Source: Rhynochetos jubatus
Taxonomy: Eukaryota > Chordata > Aves > Eurypygiformes > Rhynochetidae
Length of the DNA: 64,000 bases
Direction of reading: 5' to 3'
Assembly: GCA_027574665.1 (NCBI GenBank)
Contig: CM050651.1
Span: 5,333,501-5,397,500 of the forward strand
In this document: piece by piece, positions 1 to 7,300 of the stretch
Layout of the letters: each line of letters opens with the position of its first letter
Position numbering within the stretch: position 1 is the stretch's first letter
Notes under the pieces: generated by a model
What the model was told of the DNA's origin: nothing
Database searches by the model: none
Seen by the model: only the letters and a program-made list of their open reading frames with translations
Program-made: the position numbers and the translations under genes

Positions 1-730
1 ATTGCACCCTAAGGAAGAAAATACATTGAGGTACCCCCAAGTCCTTAAAAAGACAACAGAAGGCAGTGTTTTATAGACATTTTGAGGAAAGGTCAAGCTT
101 GCAAGTCAGTATTAGAAATTTTACTGCAGAATTTAGCACTTTAGAAAACGTCACTCAAACCACCTCTGCCAGACTGGACAGTATGCACGTTTCAGGGTTG
201 ACATTAAGAGAGAATGTGTTGTTTTCATTACTAGAGAGGCACCGGGAGGATGCGTGAGCTCACCCGGTAGAAAATGACTACCAGAGGAGTATATGCTTTG
301 GTGGAAATTCTCTACGCACCAGATAACCCAGTATGGGCAACACGCTTAACAGGCAGGGACGTTAAGTTTCTGCCTATAATTTCATGGAAACTCTTTCCTG
401 ATGCTTTCCTTTGTGAACTCAGCTCTGGGTTATAAGAAGCCGTTCAGAGAGAGTGAAGAAAAGTCCATTAATAAACCCTCATTCACAAATTAATTAAAGT
501 TCCTGCTAACTGTAGAGATTGTCACAGTCCCAGAGGGGGGTTCTCCCAAAGCCTCACTTGCACATGCAAAAGATTTCGGGGAGGAAAAAAGACACAGTTT
601 TAGAATGTTGGTTCGGAACCCGCTGTGATTGCACCCCACGCCCACCCCCCAAAACCACAGGCCATCCGCTTGCAGCTAACGGCTCGGCAGGATCCCTGCC
701 CCCGGGGACAGCTTCGCTCCCAAACACCGC

Positions 731-768
731 GGGGGGGGGTGTGGGGGGAGGGTGTGGAGGGGGAGGGG
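731..768 (+). other. G-rich tract with G-quadruplex potential, plus strand
   Basis: Runs of 9, 6, 3, 5 and 4 G separated by short TGT, A or TGTGGA spacers fit the usual G-quadruplex pattern on the strand opposite the gene. It lies about 350 bp inside PCDH10 intron 1. Confidence 0.6.
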
Positions 769-870
769 ATGTTTCCGACCCCGGGCGCAGGGAGCCAAAG
801 GCTGCCCCAGGCGGGCGGCGGGACGGGGGACTGCCCCGCACTCACAGCACCCCCTCGCCGGTCGCTGACA

Positions 871-891
871 CCCCCCCCCCCCCCCCCCCCC
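871..891 (-). repeat. Poly-C run of 21 (poly-G on the PCDH10 strand)
   Basis: Twenty-one consecutive C on the plus strand read as G21 in nascent PCDH10 RNA, about 225 nt downstream of the exon 1 donor. The tract can in principle form a G-quadruplex or i-motif. Its exact length is prone to sequencing error and to real polymorphism. Confidence 0.9.
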
Positions 892-1076
892 AAATCCCAG
901 AGGGGCAGGGAGGAGAGAGGCGGCGGGCGGACGGATTAAAGGGAAAAGGAGGACGAAAGGGGAAAGCCGAGTGCCTCTCCCCGCCGGGAGACGCGGGGCA
1001 AGCCCGCAGCGCAGTGGCGGGGCACGGGCGGCCCGCAGCGGGCCCGCCATGGTTGCCCACGGAGACGGGGGGGAAG

Positions 1077-1115
1077 CTATCGGGGCGGGGGGGCGAGGGG
1101 GTGGCCGGGCCTTAC
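1077..1115 (-). CDS. PCDH10: Alternative read-through C-terminus of a short PCDH10 isoform
   Basis: If the exon 1 donor is not used, the frame continues through the intron for 12 codons (VRPGHPLAPPPR) and stops at TAG 1079-1077. This would give an 880-residue protein with CM1 and CM2 but without the distal tail. Short PCDH10 isoforms ending just after exon 1 are known in mammals. No canonical AATAAA was noticed on the gene strand in positions 1-1076, so the polyadenylation site of such a form is unknown. The open frame is seen directly; its use is inferred. Confidence 0.5.
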   Translation of the reverse strand, partial: VRPGHPLAPPPR

Positions 1116-1118
1116 CTC
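1111..1118 (-). promoter_or_regulatory. PCDH10: PCDH10 exon 1 splice donor (intron phase 0)
   Basis: On the minus strand the coding sequence reads AGCGAG followed by GTAAGG, a strong donor with GT at 1115-1114. It falls exactly after the Ser-Ser-Glu codons, where the mammalian protein also changes from exon 1 sequence to the distal cytoplasmic tail. The cut lies between codons, so the next exon should begin in phase 0. Confidence 0.9.
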
Positions 1119-3719
1119 GCTGGACAAAATGCTGCCGTTGGAGATGATGTCGGGCTGCTGGTCGGCGTAGCCGGTGACGATGGCCCCGCAGGGGTTGTGC
1201 TCGGCGTCGGTGCTGCGGGAGGGGCTGCAGGGCTTGAGGAACATCAGGTCGGTCTTGGCGGACTCGGGGGTGAGGCAGACCTGGTAGCAGTAGTTCTGGT
1301 TGTGGTGGTGGGAGCCGAAGCTGCCCGACTCCTCCACCGGCACCTGCGCCGGGTTGCTGGGCACGTTGGAGCTCTGCACCAGCATGATGTCCGACTTGCT
1401 GAGCTTCTTCTTGCGGGCCCGCGCCTGGCGGCTGCAGCAGGGGCAGCAGCAGCAGCAGCCCAGGCAGCAGTCGCTGGCCAGGCAGGTGTAGATGTTGAGC
1501 TTCTTCTCCTTCTGGCAGCGCACGGCCAGCACGATCATGGCCAGCAGGAAGATGAAGGAGACGGAGCCCAGGGCGATGATGAGGATGAGGGTGAGGTCGA
1601 GCGAGGTGTCCCCCCCGGAGCGGCTGGGGCGATGCTCGCCGGAGCCACCGGAGCCGCCGCCTCCCCCCGCGCCCGCCCCCGCGCCCAGGCCGCCGCCGCC
1701 GCCGGGCCGCTCGGCCGCGCCGTCCACCAGCACCACCTGGATGGCTGCGGTGGAGGAGAGCGGCGGCTGCCCGTGGTCGCGCACCTCGATGACCAGCTCG
1801 TAGGGGCGCTGGGGGTCGCGCTTGGCCGGCACCCTGCGCGCCGTCCGCAGCTCCCCGGTGCGCCAGTCCATGCGGAAGAGGCTGGCCTCGTTGCCCCGCA
1901 CGATGCTGTAGGTGAGGCGAGCGTTCTCCCCGTCGTCGGCGTCCACCGCCGCCACCCGGCTCACCAGGTAGCCCGGCTCGGCGCCGCGGGGCAGCGCCTC
2001 CCGCGCCGGGGTGCCGTTGCGGCCGGGCAGGGGGCTGACGATGGCGGGGGCGTTGTCGTTCTGGTCCACCACGATGATGTTGACGGTGGCGTTGCCGGTC
2101 AGCGGCTGCGGCTCCTCGCCGGCGTCGCGGGCCTCCACCTGGAAGCTGAACTCCTTGAGCTGCTCGTAGTCGAAGGAGCGGAGGGCGTAGAGGAAGCCGT
2201 TCTCGGAGTTGATGGAGACGTAGGTGAAGACGGACATGCCCTGGATCTGGCTCTCCAGGATGGAGTAGGCGAGCTGGGCGTTGGCGCCCTGGTCCCGGTC
2301 GGTGGCGCTGACGGCGTAGATGTAGGCGCCGGGCACGTTGTTCTCGCTCACGTAGACCTGGTAGACGGGCTGGCTGAAGCGCGGCGCGTTGTCGTTCACG
2401 TCGCTCACCCGCACCTGGATGGACTTGCTGGTGCTGAGCGGCGGCTCGCCGCGGTCCCGGGCCACCACAGTGAGGGTGTAGGAGTCGCCGCCCGGCTGCT
2501 CGCGGTCCAGCGGCCCCTCGGTGACGATGGTGTAGTAGTTCTTGAAGGAGCTCTTGAGGCGGAAGGGCGCGTCGCCCTGCAGCAGCTCGCACTGCACCTG
2601 CCCGTTCTCCTCCGAGTCGCGGTCCGAGACGCTGAAGAGGGCCACCACGGTGCCCGGCGCCGCCGCCTCGCTCACCGCCTCCTTCACGGTGGAGAAGCTG
2701 ATCTCGGGCGCGTTGTCGTTGGCGTCCAGCACCCGCACCAGCACCTTGCAGTGCGCCGGCACGGCGTTGGGCCCCAGGTCCTTGGCTTGCACGTACACCT
2801 GGTACACGCTGCTCTCCTCGTAGTCCAGCTCGCCGCTCACCTCCAGCCGCCCGGTGCGCGGCGCGATGCCGAAGAGCTCCCGGGCGCGGGCCGAGATGTG
2901 GCTGCTAAAGGAGTAGATCACCTCGCCGTTCTGACCCTCGTCGGGGTCGGTGGCGTTGAGCTGCAGCACCAGGGTGCCCGGCGGCGAGTTCTCCGGCAGC
3001 GACACGGTGTAGACGGGCTGCTCGAAGGCGGGGACGTTGTCGTTGGAGTCCAGCACCCTGATGGTGAGCAGGGCGGTGCCGGTGCGCTGCTGGGGCTGCC
3101 CGCCGTCCACCGCGGTCAGCACGTAGCGGTGCACCGCTTGCTGCTCCCGGTCCAGGGGCTTGTCCAGCACCAGCTCGGCGAAGCGGTTGCCGTCCCCCTG
3201 CGTCTGCACGTCGAGGGAGAAGTAGCTGTTGGGGGTGATCTCGTAGGTGCGCAGCGAGTTGGTGCCCACGTCGGGGTCGAAGGCGCTCTCCAGGGGGAAG
3301 CGGGTGCCCGGCGTGGCGCTCTCCGAGATCTCCACGGTGAGGTCGGGCTCCGGGAAGGAGGGCGGGTTGTCGTTGATGTCCAGCACCTCGATCTCCACCC
3401 GGAACAGCTCCAGGGGGTTCTCCAGGAAGACCTCCAGGTGCAGAAGGCAGGAGGGGCTCTGCTTGCAGATCTGCTCCCGGTCGATCTTCTCATTCACGTA
3501 GAGCACCCCGGTTTCAAGGTTGAGCTCCAGGTAAGGGCTGCGGGAATTGGGCGCCGTCTGGAATCGGCGAGCCGAAAGTTTTGTAATGTCCAAGCCCAGG
3601 TCCTCGGCGATATTCCCCACGAACGTGCCATGCTCCTGCTCTTCCTGCACCGTGTAATGGAGCTGGCAAAGAGCCCCCTCCACCATCCAGAGCAAGGCAA
3701 AGAGGAATAGCACAATCAT
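1116..3719 (-). CDS. PCDH10: Protocadherin-10 (OL-protocadherin), large first coding exon, partial gene
   Basis: This exon encodes 868 residues of a delta-2 protocadherin, a homophilic cell-adhesion receptor of neurons. Residues 1-18 are a signal peptide, with mature protein starting QLHYTV. Six cadherin repeats follow; the linker motifs DINDN (114-118), DSNDN (224-228), DANDN (332-336), DVNDN (440-444) and DQNDN (552-556) end EC1-EC5. DRE or DYE calcium motifs are visible in EC1-EC5, while EC6 lacks one. N-glycosylation sequons are at N255, N543 and N568. A Gly/Ala-rich linker (about 672-695) precedes the membrane span (709-733). Next come a ten-cysteine cluster (746-762), the CM1-like motif (AKTDLMFLKPCSPSRS, 821-836) and the CM2-like motif (842-866). 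I chose ATG 3719-3717 because it matches the mammalian start (MIVL..LFALLW) and has a purine at -3; the open frame extends two codons further only through a TTG. The exon ends in phase 0 after Glu868. The distal tail, roughly 150 residues in the human protein, lies left of the window. Confidence 0.97.
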
Positions 3720-3847
3720 CTCCAAACGGGGAAAGAGATCCCCCCCTCCCCAACACCACCTCTTCCTCCTCTTCCAAAAGCCACCACTACCACCACCTCC
3801 TCCTTCTCCTCCGAAAATACACAGTACAGTGTGTGCGCTGCGCGTCT

Positions 3848-3876
3848 CTGTCTGTGTCTGTGTGTGTGTGTGCGCG
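3848..3876. repeat. Imperfect TG/CG dinucleotide run
   Basis: A TCTG/TG-alternating tract passing into CGCG lies in the proximal PCDH10 leader, about 130-160 nt upstream of the start codon. Alternating pyrimidine-purine sequence of this type can adopt Z-DNA. Confidence 0.7.
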
Positions 3877-3954
3877 CCTGCGAGCGTGCGGAGAGAGAGG
3901 GATCGGGGGAGGGGGAAGGGGAGGGAGAGGTTGATTTAGGGGGGGTGCTAGGTA

Positions 3955-3995
3955 TTATTTCTTCTGATTCATGTTAGGATTTTTTTCTCCCCCAT
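3955..3995 (-). CDS. Pair of overlapping minimal upstream ORFs (8 and 5 codons)
   Basis: The first frame runs from ATG 3995-3993 for 8 codons to TGA at 3971-3969. The second ATG (3972-3970) overlaps that TGA and runs 5 codons to TAA at 3957-3955. The ATGA overlap is a typical stop-restart arrangement. They are the last upstream ATGs I found before the main start, about 235 nt away. Confidence 0.3.
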
Positions 3996-4018
3996 CTCCC
4001 TCCTTTTTGCTACGAGTA

Positions 4019-4069
4019 TTATTGTTTCACACGCTGACCAAACGAAGAAGACAGGCGTCCCCGCTTCAT
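4019..4069 (-). CDS. Upstream ORF of 16 codons in the PCDH10 leader
   Basis: ATG at 4069-4067, 16 codons, TAA at 4021-4019. It is one of several short upstream ORFs between the likely promoter and the PCDH10 start. A regulatory effect is inferred from position only. Confidence 0.3.
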   Translation of the reverse strand: MKRGRLSSSFGQRVKQ

Positions 4070-4150
4070 CTGTGATCTTCGAAATAAATGGCCAACTAAT
4101 AATAGCTATTAGCTGGATGTAGCTAGAGATACACAGTAGCCCGCTTTTAT

Positions 4151-4312
4151 TTATTCCGAGAGTCTTGGCACTGCACCGCGGCAGCAGCAGTGGCGGCGGA
4201 GGCAGCAGCAGCAAATCCCAAGGAGGAAATTTTTATATTTCAAGATTGTCCTCGGTCTGTCTTCCTGGTGGGAGCTGGAGGGGTAGATGCTGCTGGAAGA
4301 GCCGGCGGACAT
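4151..4312 (-). CDS. Upstream ORF of 53 codons in the PCDH10 leader
   Basis: An ATG at 4312-4310 opens a 53-codon frame starting MSAGSSSSIYPSSS and ending with a Cys/Arg-rich stretch before TAA. It does not overlap the PCDH10 start. It resembles no family I know; the Cys-rich part arises from a (TGC)n run. If transcription starts near 4.8 kb it would lie in the leader and could reduce initiation at the main start. Translation is unproven. Confidence 0.35.
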   Translation of the reverse strand: MSAGSSSSIYPSSSHQEDRPRTILKYKNFLLGICCCCLRRHCCCRGAVPRLSE

Positions 4313-4641
4313 GCCCTCTTTAGATGCAAGAAAAAGGCAGAAAACCGCGAAATAATAAAAAAAAATTATAACCCGCAAAAATATTTCATATCAAAAAAGG
4401 CAGAGAACAGCTTTGCTACACAAAACTTTCATTCCCTGATTTCTCTGGGAATTCCTCTTTTTTATTGAAAGATCTTAAATTTTTCTCCTATTAATAGTCT
4501 TTCAGTTTCTTCTTTTATTGCTATTATTACGTTCATCATCATCACTCTGCTTTCTTATGGATGTGCTGATCAGATTTTTTTCCTCTCTCGCTGCTTTTGC
4601 GTCTAGCCCCACTGTCTGTCTGTCTCTGTCTGTCTCTGCTT

Positions 4642-4671
4642 GCTGCTGCTGCTGCTGCCGCCGCCGCCGCC
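4642..4671. repeat. Triplet repeat (GCT)5(GCC)5
   Basis: Five GCT then five GCC triplets on the plus strand, which read (GGC)5(AGC)5 on the PCDH10 strand. It lies at the probable 5' end of the leader, next to a TCTG-rich run at about 4613-4638. Confidence 0.9.
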
Positions 4672-4798
4672 GCTCGCTTTCCGTCCCGGCTCCGGTCCCA
4701 GCCCCGGTCCCGGCCCCGGCTCCTCTGATCTCTGCCGGCAGTTTCTGAGCCGGCAGCGATCCGCTTTTCTGTTTTTGCGCAGCCCTCGGCTCCTGCCA

Positions 4799-4875
4799 AC
4801 CAATCAGCCGGCAGCAACACCCCCGGGGGCGGCACCCTATTGGCCGCGGCGCACGTCAAGTAGGTGGCGTCAGAG
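4799..4875 (-). promoter_or_regulatory. PCDH10: Putative TATA-less PCDH10 core promoter
   Basis: Within 75 bp there is a CCAATCA on the plus strand (4800-4806), a GC-box-like GGGGGCGG (4825-4832), a CCAAT on the gene strand (4843-4839), a CRE-like TGACGT on the gene strand (4858-4853) and a second TGACG (4872-4868). No TATA box was found nearby. The cluster sits in the CpG island about 1.1 kb upstream of the ATG and suits an activity-responsive neuronal gene. Transcription start would be expected just downstream, toward 4.7-4.79 kb. Confidence 0.5.
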
Positions 4876-4990
4876 ACGGGCGAGCGGAGGAGCGCGCCGG
4901 CAGAGGCAGGCAGAGCGGCAGGCAGAGACGCGGAGCGCTCGGGCCGTGCAAGGCTAACCCTGCAGCTCCCGAGGCGCTGCCGGGGAATGC

Positions 4991-5086
4991 CTGCCCAGCT
5001 CCCTGCCCAGCTCCCTGCCCAGCTCCCTGCCCAGCTCCCTGCCCAGCTCCCTGCCCAGCTCCCTGCCCAGCTCCCTGCCCGCCTCC
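4991..5086. repeat. 12-bp minisatellite, seven perfect units plus one degenerate
   Basis: The unit CTGCCCAGCTCC repeats seven times exactly (4991-5074), followed by a changed copy ending CCCGCCTCC (5075-5086). It sits about 120 bp upstream of the CCAAT/CRE block. Exact identity among the units suggests recent expansion. The frames through it (AQLP repeats or GAGQ repeats) are products of the repeat, not a gene. Confidence 0.95.
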
Positions 5087-5231
5087 GAGAGCGGCTGATC
5101 CCCCGCCGCAGTCGCTGGGCAGGGAGATCACCGCTCGTCATCGGTGCACACACACACATCGTAAACAACCTTCTCCTTGGAGAGGGAGTTTCCACCAGCT
5201 ATTAACTTTCCTACGCCAGGAACGTTTTTAG

Positions 5232-5248
5232 AAAAAAAAAAAAAAAAA
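5232..5248. repeat. Poly-A run (17)
   Basis: A homopolymer of 17 A lies upstream of the promoter minisatellite. No adjacent retroelement body was recognised. Confidence 0.85.
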
Positions 5249-5249
5249 G

Positions 5250-7300
5250 CGTAAACAAGGGAAAACTTGAGATTATTATTTCCACCCCTCTTCCGCACAC
5301 CCCCCAGCGGGCTGCCTGTTAATTAGTTTCCTCGGCAATGGAGAAAGCGCAACTTTCCATCACGGTCTGTACAGTGTTTCCAGTTCCAGCCAATTTAAAG
5401 TATCACGAGCCTGCGCAAATTTTATCCCGGTTTACACTCTGGAATTTCCACTAACGTAACAGGAGACTGCCGGGTACCAGGGAAGAGGGAAAGCGCTCTT
5501 GTGCTCGGTCCCTGGCTACCCGGGTGGCGGCAGGGCATCACTGGGGGCGGGGGGTAGGCAGGGCGAATCGGCAGAGGCTCGCAGCCAGTGGTTTGCTTTA
5601 TTCTCCAGGGAAAGGCTCCCACCCCGGGCGCCGGTGCTGGCTGTCCCCATGCTGCCCCTGCTTCCCCGCGCTGGAGGCTCAGAGCCGCCGCCGAGACGCG
5701 GGCGTGCGGCTTCCCGCAGGTTGAGCGACCCACGCCCGGGTACCCGCCTGCCTCACGCCGCAGCAGGACCCTTTCCTTCCCCTTCTCCCTGTGCCAAACG
5801 AAGTCGATACCGCCGATAGTGTCTATAGCACGCCAAGCGCTGGACGGACGCGGTTCTGCTCGATGCATCTGGCTGTGAAGCCACGCTGGCACGGAGGAGC
5901 GAGCGGGCTCAGCGGCGATGGGTGCGCTGGCCGTGGCAGCATCCCCAGCCACCCACCAGCTTCCTACAGCTGGGAGCCGCCTCCGTAACTTTACGGAATG
6001 AAGGCGGTGAGAGTAAGAAGGGTTAACCGTCTGTGATTATTTTAGTGTTGCTGAAGACAGCCACAGGTACGCGCAGCTTGCGCGCTGCCCCCAAAGCAAG
6101 CAGGGCTGCCTTCCATACGTTCCAATGAGCCGTACGCGCCGATGCGTTGTCGCCGCGGAAAGGCAGGACCTCACCTTTCCAAACTTGCACGTACCAGCAC
6201 CACTGTCACCTCTGTCACCACTGTCACCTCTGCGCGCGCTCCCCCCCCCCCCGCCCCCGCTCTCCCCGGGGAGGGGTCCCAGGGCCCCCGGCCGCCGTGA
6301 GCTGAGGCGGGGACACAGCCAAGCTCACGCCGCCGCGGCCAAACCCATCTCGGCGTCACGCTAGGGCGGCGGTTCGTGAAAAGCATCCCCCCCCACCACC
6401 GTCCTCACGGCGCATCCCGCCGCCACCGGCGGATCGATGCGCGGCGCCGCCTCCCCCGGGACATAGCCGCGCTGACCCGACCCGCGCTTCGGGCCGCCGG
6501 CGGCGACGCCTCCGGGCGGCGGACTCCGCGTCCGGCGTGGCGGCGGCCGCTCCTCTCCCGCGGCCCCCGCGCAGGCGGCGGAACCCCGCGGGAGGCCGCG
6601 GCGGCCCCCGCCCCCCTTCCCCCGCGACAGCCGCACTAGCGGGCGGCGGGCTCCCCCCAGCGGCGGCAGCTGCGCGCTGCGCCCGGGCGGCGGCACCGCC
6701 TCCGCTGCCGCCGGGAGCCCGGGGTTTGCGGCACCCCGGCCCGCAGCGCCTGCCTGCCCCCACCCGCACAGCCCCGTCCCGTCCCCTCCGCGGGCCGAGC
6801 GCGGCCGCCGAGCCCCGGTCTAGCGGCACCCGGTGCTGCCTGGCCGCGGGAGGGGGAGAGCCAGGACAGCGGCCGGCGGGTGGGGAAACGCCACCCCAAG
6901 TACCATCCTGTCCCGCTCAGCCCCCCCCGGGCGGCCCGGCTCGGCGGTGCGATCCCCCGCCGCCGGCTCCCCGGGTCTGCGGTTTGCGGGCGGGGGCGGC
7001 GGCGCCGAACCCCGAGGAGCGAAGTTAAAGCGCCGGTGATCCGAGCCGGTGCGAGGTGGCAAATTGCACTTGGGGGATACGGGACCGAGAAAATGATTTA
7101 TGGATTCTCACGACGGGCTGAGCAAACGAAGGCGACGCGAATTCTACACCCTGATGGGCAGCGTATCATTTTCTAATAGCGCTGGTTTAGCTGTAGCGCT
7201 GCGCGCTGCTCTCTTCCCTAGGGGGTATTGATTCAATAAAGAGCCCGAGGGGCTGTCGCTAAAGCGGACGCGTGTCTCCCGCGGGCACCAGCTGAGGTTC
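5250..7300. other. CpG-rich upstream flank without recognised gene
   Basis: Short frames here are shadows of GC-rich composition. There is a short 18-bp tandem duplication (6201-6233, CACTGTCACCTCTG units), a GC-extreme block at about 6.4-7.03 kb with several GC boxes, and an AATAAA at 7235-7240. A GTAAGT donor-like word occurs just beyond, at 7517-7522. A divergent long non-coding RNA starting here is possible but not shown. Confidence 0.4.

Larger units (their letters stand above)
1..1076 (-). other. PCDH10: 5' part of PCDH10 intron 1
   Basis: This is non-coding sequence directly downstream of the exon 1 donor. The part nearest the exon (about 600-1076) belongs to the CpG island and holds long G and C runs. 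Positions 1-590 are AT-richer with no recognisable gene, repeat or strong ORF. No further PCDH10 exon was recognised here. Confidence 0.8.
3720..4790 (-). other. PCDH10: Probable PCDH10 5' leader (5'UTR)
   Basis: The stretch between the coding start and the promoter-like block contains no long coding frame in phase with PCDH10. It holds a GT-rich run (3848-3876), a T-rich and AT-rich middle, a short triplet repeat and several upstream ATGs. A leader of about 1 kb would fit the promoter position. The exact 5' end, and whether any intron interrupts the leader, cannot be determined from the sequence. Confidence 0.55.
600..7300. other. Large CpG-rich domain covering PCDH10 exon 1, promoter and upstream flank
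   Basis: High G+C and frequent CpG run from intron 1 through the coding exon (about 0.6-3.8 kb), resume at the core promoter (about 4.65-5.1 kb), and continue upstream to about 7.3 kb with a very dense block at 6.2-7.05 kb. An AT-richer valley at about 3.95-4.6 kb marks the 5' leader. Boundaries are estimated by eye. PCDH10 is known as a CpG-island gene frequently methylated in tumours. Upstream of 5.2 kb no protein-coding gene is recognised, so that half may carry further promoter elements or a divergent transcript start. Confidence 0.8.

Noticed and set aside
676-2592. Long minus-strand frame (over 600 codons) overlapping PCDH10 exon 1 in another register
   Set aside because: Arg/Pro/Gly/His-rich low-complexity translation produced by GC-rich codons of the real frame. 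It has no domain, and the PCDH10 frame accounts for the sequence.
3514-3777. 87-codon minus frame overlapping the PCDH10 start
   Set aside because: It opens with TTG rather than ATG and its translation is a frame-shifted shadow of the PCDH10 N-terminus.
4542-5205. Long frames through the promoter region with repeated AGSW, GAGQ or AQLP units
   Set aside because: They are translations of the 12-bp minisatellite and the triplet repeat, with no conserved domain.
6356-7062. Several overlapping 80-160-codon frames on both strands upstream of PCDH10
   Set aside because: All are Ala/Pro/Arg/Gly-rich products of CpG-island composition, with no recognisable protein.
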